Shown: positions 24,690-32,620 of the stretch, piece by piece
Layout: every line of letters starts with the position of its first letter
Position numbering within the stretch: the stretch's first letter is position 1
Origin: Bacillota bacterium
GTDB lineage: Bacteria; Bacillota; Clostridia; Oscillospirales; Oscillospiraceae
DNA length: 64,000 nt
Assembly (NCBI GenBank): GCA_023459875.1
Contig: JAEWRY010000028.1
Coordinates: 1 to 64,000 of the forward strand
Reading direction: 5' to 3'
Position numbers and translations under genes: made by a program
Notes under the pieces: generated by a model
Told to the model about the DNA's origin: nothing
Seen by the model: the letters and a program-made list of their open reading frames with translations, nothing else
Database searches by the model: none

Positions 24690-26192
24690 ATGGATAACAC
24701 AGTGGTGCTCAAGGGAATTAAAAAATACTTTCCCGGAACAAAGGCGCTCGACTGGGACGAGGAAGACACGGCCCAGTTCCGCGCCGGTGAAATCCACGGC
24801 CTGGTGGGGGAGAACGGGGCGGGGAAATCCACCCTCTTTCAGGTGCTCATGGGTATTTACGACAAGACCGCCGGGGAGATGACCCTCTTCGGCGAGCCGT
24901 ATGACCCCAAGAACCCGCTGGATGCCGAGAAGGCCGGAATCTCCATCATTATGCAGGTTCCGAACTTTGCCTCCAACCTCACCGTGGCCGAAAACATTTT
25001 CCTGGGGCAGGACGGCAAATTCACCAGATTCGGCGTGATCGACTGGAAGGAGCAAAACAAGGCTGCGGCCCGGGTTTTAGAAAAATGCCATTTTGAACAC
25101 ATAAAGCCCACCGACGTGTTGGAGAACCTCTCCTTTGAGGAGAGAAAGCAGGTGGAGATCGCCCGCGCCCTCTCCCTGGACCCCAGGGTGCTGCTGGTAG
25201 ACGAGACCTCGGCGGCCGTTTCCAAGGACAGCGTGGAGTCCCTTTACGAGCTCCTGCGGGAGCAGCGGGACAAGGGAGTCGCCGTCGTCTACATATCACA
25301 CTTCATCGACGAGGTCCACGCCCTGTGCGACCGGGTGACCGTCCTGCGGGACGGAAGGCTGGTGGACAAGATGAACGTGGCGGAGACCACCGAGCAGATG
25401 ATCATCAACAGCATGGTGGGGCGCGACATCTCCGCGTCCAGCTACCGCTCGGAGGAGAGTAGTTCCATCGGGGAGGTCATGCTCAGGGTGAAGGATTTCA
25501 CTATGGAACCAAGCTTCCGGAATATTAATTTGAATGTTCGGGCCGGGGAAATCGTCGGCATCGCCGGGATCGGCGGATGCGGATCCGAGGATTTTGTCCG
25601 CGCCATATTCGGATATGAGACCGTTAAGTCAGGGGAAATGATCTATAAAGGAAAATCTCACATTATGAAATCTCCCTGCGAGGCCATTGCCTGCAACATC
25701 GGCTACATTCCCAAGGACAGGGACGGCGAAGGTTTGTTCCTCCTCTACGACCTCATCTGGAACATCTCCTCGGCCAAGGTGAAGACCCGCGCCAGAAAGG
25801 GTATAGTGGACCTGAAGGGGGAGAAGTCGGAGGCGAGGGACGCCGTGGAGGAATACCGGATCAAGACTCCCGGCATAAACACGCATCTCGAGGACCTGAG
25901 CGGCGGCAACAAGCAGAAGGTGGTCATCGCCAAATGGATCAAAAACAACTCCGACCTGCTCATGGCATGCTCGCCCACCCGGGGCGTGGACGTGGGAGTC
26001 AAGTACGAGATCTACAAATTCCTGGAACTCCAGAAAAACGAGGGCAAGGCCATCCTGCTCACCTCGGACGAGCTTCCCGAGCTCATCGGTATGTGCGACC
26101 GCATCTACACCTTCAAAAACGGAGAGGTTACCTGCGAATTTTGCAGGATGGACGGCTTCACCGAGGAGGCCATCCTTTCCAGGATGGTCTGA
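24690..26192 (+). CDS. Sugar ABC transporter ATP-binding protein (two ABC domains)
   Basis: A 500-residue RbsA/MglA-type ATPase. The first domain has Walker A GENGAGKST, signature LSFEERKQVEIARAL (LSGGQ replaced by LSFEE), and a Walker B (VLLVDETSAAVS). The second has a degenerate Walker A region (GIAGIGGCGSEDF) but a normal signature LSGGNKQKVVIAKW, as usual for this family. It energises uptake through the permease encoded next. The ATG at 24690 is used because GGGAGG precedes it; a TTG at 24675 is less likely. Confidence 0.88.
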   Translation: MDNTVVLKGIKKYFPGTKALDWDEEDTAQFRAGEIHGLVGENGAGKSTLFQVLMGIYDKTAGEMTLFGEPYDPKNPLDAEKAGISIIMQVPNFASNLTVAENIFLGQDGKFTRFGVIDWKEQNKAAARVLEKCHFEHIKPTDVLENLSFEERKQVEIARALSLDPRVLLVDETSAAVSKDSVESLYELLREQRDKGVAVVYISHFIDEVHALCDRVTVLRDGRLVDKMNVAETTEQMIINSMVGRDISASSYRSEESSSIGEVMLRVKDFTMEPSFRNINLNVRAGEIVGIAGIGGCGSEDFVRAIFGYETVKSGEMIYKGKSHIMKSPCEAIACNIGYIPKDRDGEGLFLLYDLIWNISSAKVKTRARKGIVDLKGEKSEARDAVEEYRIKTPGINTHLEDLSGGNKQKVVIAKWIKNNSDLLMACSPTRGVDVGVKYEIYKFLELQKNEGKAILLTSDELPELIGMCDRIYTFKNGEVTCEFCRMDGFTEEAILSRMV

Positions 26193-26245
26193 GCCCGGGA
26201 GAGTCACTTTTTCAGCGGAATCGGAAAAAGAAAGGACTGCTACAT

Positions 26246-27199
26246 ATGACGCTTCAGAATAGGGGAAAGCTCTCCGAGTTTTTCAGGAAGAATATTTCCT
26301 TCCTGGCCTTCGTCATTCTGTTTTTCGCGTTTTCGGTCACGGTGCCGGATAAATTCCTGACCAGTTCCAACCTTCTGACTTTTCTCGGCAGCTCCATGGA
26401 TGTGCTGGTGGTCGCCATGGGCGGCACCTTCATCATCCTGCTGGGCAGCATCGACCTGTCCGCGGGCTCCATGGTGGCGCTGTGCGGCGTCATCGCGGCC
26501 AAGCTTTTCGTTTCCACCGGGAACCTGTTTGTCTCCGTCGCCGTCACCTGCCTCTTCTCCTGTGCGGTCTATGCCCTTCAGGGGACCCTGCACGCCTTTT
26601 TGAAGGTCCCGACCTTCATCGTGACCCTGGCCTTTCTCTCTATCGCCAGAGCCTGCGCCACCCTGCTCAGCGGAGGCGTAAACACCAGTGTGCCCTACAG
26701 CTCCCCCTTCAAGACCATATTCGGCCTGCGGCCCTGGACCCTCTTCATCGGCTTCGGTATTTTCTTCTTCTGCCTGTTCCTCGAAAAGTACACGGTCTTC
26801 GGGCGCTTCACCAAGCTCACCGGAGGCGACGAGGTGGTCGCCCAGCTGAGCGGCCTTAACGTCAATAAAATAAAGATCATGGTTTACGCCTTTGCCGGAG
26901 TCATGACGGGACTGGGCGCCTGCCTCATGGCCGGGCGGATCGGCTCCGGCTCCCCCTCCATCGGGGACGGCTACGAGCTCACCATCATCTCCTCAGTGGT
27001 ACTGGGCGGCACCTCCCAGCGGGGCGGCGTGGGCAGCGTCGTGGGTACGCTGGTGGGCTGCGTCACCCTCAAACTGCTGGCAAACGGCCTTGTCATCTGG
27101 GGCATGTCCTCGGAGGTCCAGAAGCTCATTACGGGCGCCATTCTGATCCTCGCCGTGTTCGTCTCCCAGGAGCGCAGGAAAAATATGATTGTGAAGTAA
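26246..27199 (+). CDS. Sugar ABC transporter permease (RbsC-like)
   Basis: A 317-residue permease with about eight to ten membrane helices. The family pattern GSIDLSAGSMVALCGV near residues 68-83 and the late GxSPSIGDGYELTIISSVVLGGTSQRGGVGSVVGT block mark it as an RbsC/BPD_transp_2 permease. The start ATG at 26246 follows AAAGGA; the longer open frame beginning at 25934 overlaps the ATPase gene in another frame and is not coding. It should work as a dimer with the ATPase and binding protein. Confidence 0.88.
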   Translation: MTLQNRGKLSEFFRKNISFLAFVILFFAFSVTVPDKFLTSSNLLTFLGSSMDVLVVAMGGTFIILLGSIDLSAGSMVALCGVIAAKLFVSTGNLFVSVAVTCLFSCAVYALQGTLHAFLKVPTFIVTLAFLSIARACATLLSGGVNTSVPYSSPFKTIFGLRPWTLFIGFGIFFFCLFLEKYTVFGRFTKLTGGDEVVAQLSGLNVNKIKIMVYAFAGVMTGLGACLMAGRIGSGSPSIGDGYELTIISSVVLGGTSQRGGVGSVVGTLVGCVTLKLLANGLVIWGMSSEVQKLITGAILILAVFVSQERRKNMIVK

Positions 27200-27210
27200 G
27201 GTGTGAAGAG

Positions 27211-27834
27211 ATGCTGACGGACGAAGAGATCATTGCTTGCTGCAAAGAGCAGATGATAAAAGAGGCCCAGGCGCTCGCGCGTGTGGCGGAGCAGGCGGAC
27301 GGGGCCTACGCGGAAGCTTGCCGGGCGATTCTCGGCTGCCGTGGCCGCGTAATCGTCACCGGCTTGGGCAAGACCGGTCACGTGGGCAGAAAGCTTGCCG
27401 CCACCATGGCGAGCCTCGGCATCCCCGCCTTTTTCGTGCACAGCGCCGAGTCCCTCCACGGGGACATGGGCATGATCACAAAGGACGATCTCGTGATCCT
27501 CATCTCGAACAGCGGCAAGTCCCAGGAGATTTTAAACATGCTCACGCCGATTAAAATCATCGGGGCGAAGACCGTTTCCATCACCCGGGACAGAGAGTCT
27601 CCTCTGGCCGCCGCCGCAGATATCAAAATCCTCTGCGACGCGGGGGAGGAAATCGACCACTTGGGTCTTGCCCCCACCGCCAGCTCCACCGCCGCCCTGG
27701 CGGTGGGGGACGCGCTCGCCACCGTGGTTTGCCGGATGAAGGGGTTTCACAAGCAGGACTTCGCCCTGTTCCATCCGGGCGGTGCGCTGGGCCAGGCGCT
27801 CATGAGGGAATATCTGGAGAGGACAATCAAATAA
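27211..27834 (+). CDS. SIS-domain sugar-phosphate isomerase (KdsD-like, no CBS domains)
   Basis: The 207-residue protein is a SIS isomerase related to D-arabinose-5-phosphate isomerase: VIVTGLGKTGHVGRKLAAT, STNG-like ISNSGKSQEILNML, TAPTxSxT-like LAPTASSTAALAVGDALA and FHPGGALG. Full-length KdsD has two further CBS domains that are absent here. It probably interconverts ketose- and aldose-phosphates produced in this operon. The 12-base gap places it in the same transcript. Confidence 0.83.
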   Translation: MLTDEEIIACCKEQMIKEAQALARVAEQADGAYAEACRAILGCRGRVIVTGLGKTGHVGRKLAATMASLGIPAFFVHSAESLHGDMGMITKDDLVILISNSGKSQEILNMLTPIKIIGAKTVSITRDRESPLAAAADIKILCDAGEEIDHLGLAPTASSTAALAVGDALATVVCRMKGFHKQDFALFHPGGALGQALMREYLERTIK

Positions 27835-27881
27835 GAAAAAGCGGTTGTCGCAAGACGGCCCCTTTGCCAAAGGAGTTCGTT

Positions 27882-29057
27882 ATGACCGCGGTGCAGAAAA
27901 AACGCCTGACCGCAGCCCTGTGCGCCATGATGTTCGCGGGGGCCTGCTGCAACATGACCCAGGGCGCGCTGCTGACCGATTTTATCGGTCACTACGTCCT
28001 GGTGTCCGCCCGTCAGGGCGCGGTCAGTTCCTTCCAGACGGCGGGCAATATCGCCTCGCTGCTCCTCGTCGGTTTTCTCCTGGGCAGGCTGCGGAAGTAC
28101 TGTCTGCTGGCCGTTTCCGCCGTGGTCATTCCCAGCGTGTTCTTTCTCATGGGGATAAAGCCTGCTTTTGCCGCGCTGCTGCTTTTGTACTTTTTTTACG
28201 GAGCGGCCTTCGGCTTCGTGGACACTCTGGCTTCCTCGGTGATGGTCGACCTGCACCCCGACGGTTCCGGACGCTTCCTCAACCTCATTCACGGCGTCTA
28301 TGGGGTCGGCGCACTCTGCGCTCCCGCTGTCCTCCAGCTTTTGAGCGAAGCGGGGGTGGAGTGGAATATCCTTCTGGTCTGCTGCGGCGCCCTGGCGCTT
28401 GCCTCCGGTTTTCTTTATCTCTCCAGCGCCGTTCCGGTCCTGCGAATTAAAAGGAATGCTCCTGAAAACGCCGGGAAGCTGCGGCTGGGGGACATCAAAA
28501 AATACCTCTCCTCGCCCCCACGGCGCATCCTGCTTTTCTGCGCCGTGCTCTACGGGGCGCATCAAATCGGCGTTACCGTCTGGGTGAATCGCTATATTTC
28601 GGAGTACCTCGGCTCTCCCCGCTGGGGCGCCGCGGCATTGTCCTTCTTCTGGCTCGGGATCGCGTCCTCCCGCCTGGCGGTGATGAAACTGCGTTTTGAG
28701 CCGAGAAAGATCCTTCGGTACGGCTATCTTTTTTCCGGACTGTTCCTCCTTGCGGGCGTGGTGGCGGCGAGGGGGCCCCTCATGGCGGTGTGCACCCTCC
28801 TCGCCGGGGCTGCCGAGGGTCCCACCCTGCCCATCGCCCTGGACCTCGCCTGCCGGCGGGAACCTCAGAACACCTCCTTCGGCAGCACCATGCTGCTCCT
28901 GGGGCACAATCTGGGGCTGGTGGCCGCGCCGCCGGCCATGGCTTTTCTCATTTCAAACGTGAGCCCCGCCTGCGGAATGCTGCTGCCGGTTATCACCGCA
29001 CTGCTGGCCTCTGTATTTGCCTGCAGACTGCCGGTATCGGCGGAGGATAAAACATGA
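27882..29057 (+). CDS. Major facilitator superfamily transporter
   Basis: A 391-residue protein with about twelve membrane helices in two halves, starting at ATG 27882 after AAAGGAGTT. The first half has GFLLGRLRKY as the loop 2-3 motif typical of MFS, and the FGFVDTLASSVMVDLHPDGSGRFLNLIHGVYGVGA segment resembles FucP/sugar-proton symporter-like members. Its stop overlaps the next start by four bases. It may export or import a product of the inositol/sugar pathway. Confidence 0.78.
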   Translation: MTAVQKKRLTAALCAMMFAGACCNMTQGALLTDFIGHYVLVSARQGAVSSFQTAGNIASLLLVGFLLGRLRKYCLLAVSAVVIPSVFFLMGIKPAFAALLLLYFFYGAAFGFVDTLASSVMVDLHPDGSGRFLNLIHGVYGVGALCAPAVLQLLSEAGVEWNILLVCCGALALASGFLYLSSAVPVLRIKRNAPENAGKLRLGDIKKYLSSPPRRILLFCAVLYGAHQIGVTVWVNRYISEYLGSPRWGAAALSFFWLGIASSRLAVMKLRFEPRKILRYGYLFSGLFLLAGVVAARGPLMAVCTLLAGAAEGPTLPIALDLACRREPQNTSFGSTMLLLGHNLGLVAAPPAMAFLISNVSPACGMLLPVITALLASVFACRLPVSAEDKT

Positions 29058-29479
29058 AGAGCACCGGGTCGGGCCAGACTTCCCCAAAACCCCTGTTAAA
29101 GGGATTCCACCATGCCGCCATTGTGTGCCGGGATTATAAAGAGGCAGTTGACTTTTACGTAAATAAACTTGGCCTTCGCCTTTACAGGGAGACATATGAC
29201 GCCGAGAAAAACAGGCTCAAGCTGGAGCTGTGGCTGGAGGAGCGCTATCTGCTGGAGATTTTCATCATGCCCGACGCGCCTGAGGGCGAGAACAATAGGA
29301 TCACCCGTGCCGGTCATGATCACCTCTCTTTTTTGGCCGAGGACGTCGTTGCCGCCGCGGCGCGCCTCAGGGAGATGGGCGTTCAAACAACGGAAGTCTT
29401 GAAGGATAAAAGCACCGGGAAAAACTACGCTTTTTTCTTTGGCCCCCACGGCCAGAAACTGGAGCTCTATCAGGAATAG
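29054..29479 (+). CDS. VOC-superfamily glyoxalase/dioxygenase-like protein
   Basis: A 141-residue VOC protein: HHAAIVCRDYKEAVDFYVNKLG at the start of the first beta-alpha-beta-beta-beta unit, with a metal-binding His, then ELWLEERYLLEIF, GHDHLSFLAEDV and GPHGQKLELYQ. The His/Glu pattern suits a metal-dependent lyase or isomerase like SMU1112c/GloA2. Translationally coupled to the MFS gene (ATGA overlap). The substrate is unknown. Confidence 0.78.
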   Translation: MKSTGSGQTSPKPLLKGFHHAAIVCRDYKEAVDFYVNKLGLRLYRETYDAEKNRLKLELWLEERYLLEIFIMPDAPEGENNRITRAGHDHLSFLAEDVVAAAARLREMGVQTTEVLKDKSTGKNYAFFFGPHGQKLELYQE

Positions 29480-29600
29480 AAAGTGGTGGCCAGTGTTCTA
29501 ATGGAAAACGTCCGAATAAAAGCGCTATCCTAAACGCGGCAAAGAATCTCGTGATATCCGGGCCGCTGAGAGCGGGTCTGCGGTATCGGAATGACAGCTT

Positions 29601-29634
29601 AAGAGGGTGTCTCATACACATGAGACACCCTCTT
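29601..29634. terminator. Hairpin between convergent operons
   Basis: A perfect 15-base-pair stem (29601-29615 with 29620-29634) with a four-base loop separates the inositol operon from the convergent Mo-cofactor operon. The T-run is short, so termination strength is uncertain. Confidence 0.7.
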
Positions 29635-29660
29635 TATGAACTCAGCTGTTTACGGATCGT

Positions 29661-30152
29661 TTATCTCGCACAGTCGGCGCTGCCCTCGCTCCTGAGCATG
29701 TCAAGCCCGTGCGTCAGCGCGCCGATGGCGTAGGTGAGGTTTTCCGCAACCGCCTTAGGGCTGCCGGGAAGATTGACGATCAGCGTCCGTTTGCGAATGA
29801 CTGAAACGGCCCGGGAGAGCATGGAGCGGTCGGAGTATTTGAGACTGTATATCCGCATGGCCTCGGGAATGCCGGGCACAACGCGCTCGCCGATGGCGAG
29901 AGTGGCCTCCGGCATGCAGTCCCGGGGGGAAAAGCCCGTGCCGCCGGTGGTTAAGATAAGGTCGGCCTCGCCGCTGTCGCAGATGTGCTCCATTTCCGCG
30001 CTGAGCATTTCCTTTTTGTCAGGCAGGATCACGCGGCTTACCACCTGAAAACCGGCTTCCTCCGCGATCTTCTGGACTGCGGGGCCGCTCAGGTCCTCGC
30101 GTTCCCCGGCGTAGCCCCTGTCGCTGGCTGTGATGATGGCAACAGTGTACAT
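29661..30152 (-). CDS. mog: Molybdopterin adenylyltransferase (MogA/MoaB family)
   Basis: The 163-residue protein has the family blocks SDRGYAGEREDLSGP, DLILTTGGTGFSPRD (molybdopterin-binding loop) and LPGSPKAVAEN. It activates molybdopterin by adenylation before molybdenum insertion. Its ATG (30150-30152) has GAAGGGAG upstream and lies 64 bases inside the end of the MOSC gene, so the two overlap in different frames. Last gene of the moaC operon. Confidence 0.9.
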   Translation of the reverse strand: MYTVAIITASDRGYAGEREDLSGPAVQKIAEEAGFQVVSRVILPDKKEMLSAEMEHICDSGEADLILTTGGTGFSPRDCMPEATLAIGERVVPGIPEAMRIYSLKYSDRSMLSRAVSVIRKRTLIVNLPGSPKAVAENLTYAIGALTHGLDMLRSEGSADCAR

Positions 30153-30595
30153 TTCAGATCGCTCCCTTCGTAAATTACGATGCTGTCTCCCACGCGCAGA
30201 GTGCCGCCCCGCAAAACCCGGCAGAACACCCCTTCCCGGGGCATGATGCAGTCGCCCATCGCCTCAAAAATAGTGCAGCCGTGATGGCATTCCTTCCCAA
30301 TCTGAGTCAGTTCCAGAAGGGCCTCGCCGCTCCGAAGGCGGGTGCCCAGGGGGAGGCTTTTCAGATCAATGCCCTCCACTACGAGGTTTTCGCCGAAGGC
30401 GCCGTCCTCCACCCTGGCGCCCCGCGCGCGGAACTCATCAATTTTGTCCAGACTCAGCAGGCTTACCTGCCGGTGCCAGTCGCCGGCGTGGGCGTCGCCA
30501 CGGATGCCATAGCCGCTCACAAGCTCGGCCTCAGAAACCGAATGCTTGGAGGTGCCCCGGGCTTCGCTCACGCAGATCGCCGCAATTTTACCCAT
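30089..30595 (-). CDS. MOSC-domain protein
   Basis: A 168-residue MOSC (molybdenum cofactor sulfurase C-terminal) protein: KIAAICVSEARGTSKH, GYGIRGDAHAGDWHRQVSLL, GAFGENLVVEG, LLELTQIGKECHHGCTIF with the conserved Cys, and MPREGVFCRVLRGGTLRVGD. Such stand-alone proteins in moa operons bind or sulfurate the cofactor. The ATG at 30595 is chosen after AGGTGG; a GTG at 30604 overlaps the moaA stop. The last 24 residues, encoded by the overlap with mog, are not part of the conserved fold. Confidence 0.85.
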   Translation of the reverse strand: MGKIAAICVSEARGTSKHSVSEAELVSGYGIRGDAHAGDWHRQVSLLSLDKIDEFRARGARVEDGAFGENLVVEGIDLKSLPLGTRLRSGEALLELTQIGKECHHGCTIFEAMGDCIMPREGVFCRVLRGGTLRVGDSIVIYEGSDLKCTLLPSSQPATGATPGNART

Positions 30596-30596
30596 C

Positions 30597-31574
30597 CTAG
30601 CCACCTATCTCGTTCATGGTTTTCTGTTCGGTATGCTCCGCCGCGCTGTCCCCGAAACGGTGCCCGGCGGGCTTTTCCGTTACTGTTTCCCGAATCAGCC
30701 TACTCAGAGCCTCGTCCCCGCAGCCCGACCGCAGGGGAGCACGCAGGTCGCAGCCGGTGTCGTAATAAAGGCAGGGCTTCAGAAGCCCGTCGGACGTGAG
30801 CCGAACCCGGTTGCAGGAGGCGCAGAACGCGTGGCTTAGCGCGCCAATCAGGCCGATCTTTCCAAAAAAACCGGGAAAGCTGTAATAACCGGCGGGACCG
30901 CTGCCCAGCATTTCTTCCGAGCGCAGGGGAGTCCCGAATTCTTCCGTCAGCCTCGCCAGAACCTCCCTGCCGCTTACCGGGCTGTACTCCTTTCCGAGTC
31001 CGATGGGCATCAGTTCGATGAAGCGCACGCTCAGATCCCGGTCCCGGGCCAGGGAGGCGAGGGGGAGGATTTCATCGTCGTTTACCCCGCGCATCAGCAC
31101 CGAATTGATTTTCAGCGGACGAACCCCGGTGGAATAAGCGGCGTCGATGCCGCGAAGAGCCCGGTAGAGTTCGTCTTTCCGGGTGACGCAGGAGTATTTT
31201 TCGGGGCTCAGCGTATCAAGGCTGACGTTGATGCCGTCGATCCCGGCTTCCAGCAGCGCGGGAAGCTCTTGTTCCAGGAGCACCCCGTTGGTGGTGAGCG
31301 ACACCCGCTCGATGCCGTCAAGCCTCTTCGCCTGCGCGATCAAGCCGGCCGCGCCCCTGCGCACCAGCGGTTCCCCGCCGCTGACCCGAAGGTGCTTCAC
31401 TCCGAGACCTGCCATGATGCGGCAAACACGCAGAATTTCCTCGTAGGTCAGAATCTGTTCATGCTTAAGCCGCGCCACACCGTCCTCCGGCATACAGTAG
31501 ACGCACCGGAGGTTGCAGCGGTCGGTGATGGAGATACGCAGATAGTCGATGGTCCTGCCAAAACGGTCGGTCAT
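30597..31574 (-). CDS. moaA: GTP 3',8-cyclase MoaA (radical SAM)
   Basis: A 325-residue radical SAM enzyme that starts cofactor synthesis by cyclising GTP. The first iron-sulfur cluster motif is CNLRCVYC and the second cluster cysteines are in FCASCNRVRLT with a third Cys in LLKPCLYY. The SAM-binding SGGEPL is present. The ending lacks the usual di-glycine activating tail of many MoaA proteins: it ends NEIGG, which does supply the expected two terminal glycines. ATG 31574 follows GGGAG and overlaps the moaC stop. Works with MoaC. Confidence 0.94.
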   Translation of the reverse strand: MTDRFGRTIDYLRISITDRCNLRCVYCMPEDGVARLKHEQILTYEEILRVCRIMAGLGVKHLRVSGGEPLVRRGAAGLIAQAKRLDGIERVSLTTNGVLLEQELPALLEAGIDGINVSLDTLSPEKYSCVTRKDELYRALRGIDAAYSTGVRPLKINSVLMRGVNDDEILPLASLARDRDLSVRFIELMPIGLGKEYSPVSGREVLARLTEEFGTPLRSEEMLGSGPAGYYSFPGFFGKIGLIGALSHAFCASCNRVRLTSDGLLKPCLYYDTGCDLRAPLRSGCGDEALSRLIRETVTEKPAGHRFGDSAAEHTEQKTMNEIGG

Positions 31575-31575
31575 A

Positions 31576-32061
31576 TCAGGACTCCCGGACATAGACGCCG
31601 GATTTTCCGCCGCTCTTCTTCTGCAGATGGATTGCGGTGATCTCCATGCCGCGGTCCGCGGCCTTCACCATGTCGTAAACGGTGAGAAGCGCCGCCGAAA
31701 CGCCGGTGAGCGCCTCCATCTCCGCGCCGGTCCGGGCGTTCACATGCACCGAACAGACCGCTTCGATTTCGCCCAGTTCCTCGTGCAGGATAAAATAAAG
31801 CTCACAGCCGTCCAGCGAGATGGGGTGCGAGAGCGGAATGAGGTCGCTGGTCTTTTTCGCCGCCATGATCCCAGCGATCCGGGCGATGCCCAGAACGTCC
31901 CCTTTTTTTGCCGAGCCGCTTTTCACCATCTGGAAGGCTGCGTTCTGCATCCTGATGCGCCCCGAGGCGACCGCCTCCCGGTCGGTGATGTCCTTAAGTC
32001 CTACGTCCACCATATGCGCCTCGCCCGCCTCGTTAAAATGATTCATACGGTTTTCCATCAT
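31576..32061 (-). CDS. moaC: Cyclic pyranopterin monophosphate synthase MoaC
   Basis: The 161-residue protein has all MoaC blocks: HMVDVGLKDITDREAVASG, KKGDVLGIARIAGIMAAKKTSDLIPLSHP, VHVNARTGAEMEALTGVSAALLTVYDMVKA. It makes cPMP from the MoaA product. AAAGGAGATAAA precedes the ATG. First gene of the minus-strand Mo-cofactor operon, driven by the promoter at 32102-32130. Confidence 0.95.
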   Translation of the reverse strand: MMENRMNHFNEAGEAHMVDVGLKDITDREAVASGRIRMQNAAFQMVKSGSAKKGDVLGIARIAGIMAAKKTSDLIPLSHPISLDGCELYFILHEELGEIEAVCSVHVNARTGAEMEALTGVSAALLTVYDMVKAADRGMEITAIHLQKKSGGKSGVYVRES

Positions 32062-32101
32062 TTTATCTCCTTTATCCTTGCAGAAGCATAATTCTCCCTA
32101 T

Positions 32102-32130
32102 AATATATACTTGATGGCGCACTGAATCAA
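32102..32130 (-). promoter_or_regulatory. Sigma-A promoter of moaC operon
   Basis: On the minus strand TTGATT (32125-32130), 17 bases, TATATT (32102-32107). It lies in the divergent region with the ModE-like regulator gene, which could control it. Confidence 0.6.
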
Positions 32131-32191
32131 GGGTTCCCACATCCAGATATAAAATTTGCGCTTCTGATGCATTATGACGGGAGGAATCAAA

Positions 32192-32539
32192 ATGTATGCG
32201 AAAATCCGCATTACCCTGAGAAACGACGACTGCGAGCACGAAGGACACGGGTTCGGACGAGGCATCGAGCTGCTGCTGGCGGGCGTGGAGCGCCACGGGT
32301 CCCTGAACCGGGCCGCCAAGGAGATGGGCATGGCGTACAGCAAGGCGTGGCGCATCATCAAGCAGGCGGAGGAGGAATTCCATATTGGGCTTTTAAACCG
32401 GGACGGCCCCCACGGCTCCACCCTCACCGAGGAAGGAAGCGTACTTTTCGCGCATTACAGGGAAATGCTCTCGGCGGCCGAGCAGGCGGCGGGGGCGGTA
32501 TTTGATCAATATTACAAACGCGACTGCAGAGAAGACTAA
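32192..32539 (+). CDS. ModE-like winged-helix molybdate regulator
   Basis: A 115-residue protein with only the N-terminal DNA-binding half of ModE: GRGIELLLAGVERHGSLNRAAKEMGMAYSKAWRIIKQAEEEF (winged helix) and STLTEEGSVLFAHYREM. The MOP/TOBE molybdate-sensing domains of E. coli ModE are absent, as in many Firmicutes. The ATG at 32192 is favoured by GGGAGGAAT; an upstream ATG at 32174 lacks a site. Divergent from moaC and upstream of modABC, it probably regulates both. Confidence 0.82.
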   Translation: MYAKIRITLRNDDCEHEGHGFGRGIELLLAGVERHGSLNRAAKEMGMAYSKAWRIIKQAEEEFHIGLLNRDGPHGSTLTEEGSVLFAHYREMLSAAEQAAGAVFDQYYKRDCRED

Positions 32540-32568
32540 AGGACCGGGAAAGTCTTCCTCAGTTCTTA

Positions 32569-32597
32569 TTGACATATTATTCTCGCATGAGTATAAT
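32569..32597 (+). promoter_or_regulatory. Perfect-consensus sigma-A promoter
   Basis: TTGACA (32569-32574), 17 bases, TATAAT (32592-32597), a full match to consensus, for the MoeA-like gene. Confidence 0.85.
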
Positions 32598-32620
32598 TCA
32601 AGAAAACAGGGGGTAAGAGT

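Noticed and set aside
32037..32101. Molybdenum-cofactor riboswitch before moaC
   Set aside because: The leader between promoter and start is only about 30-40 bases, too short for that structure.
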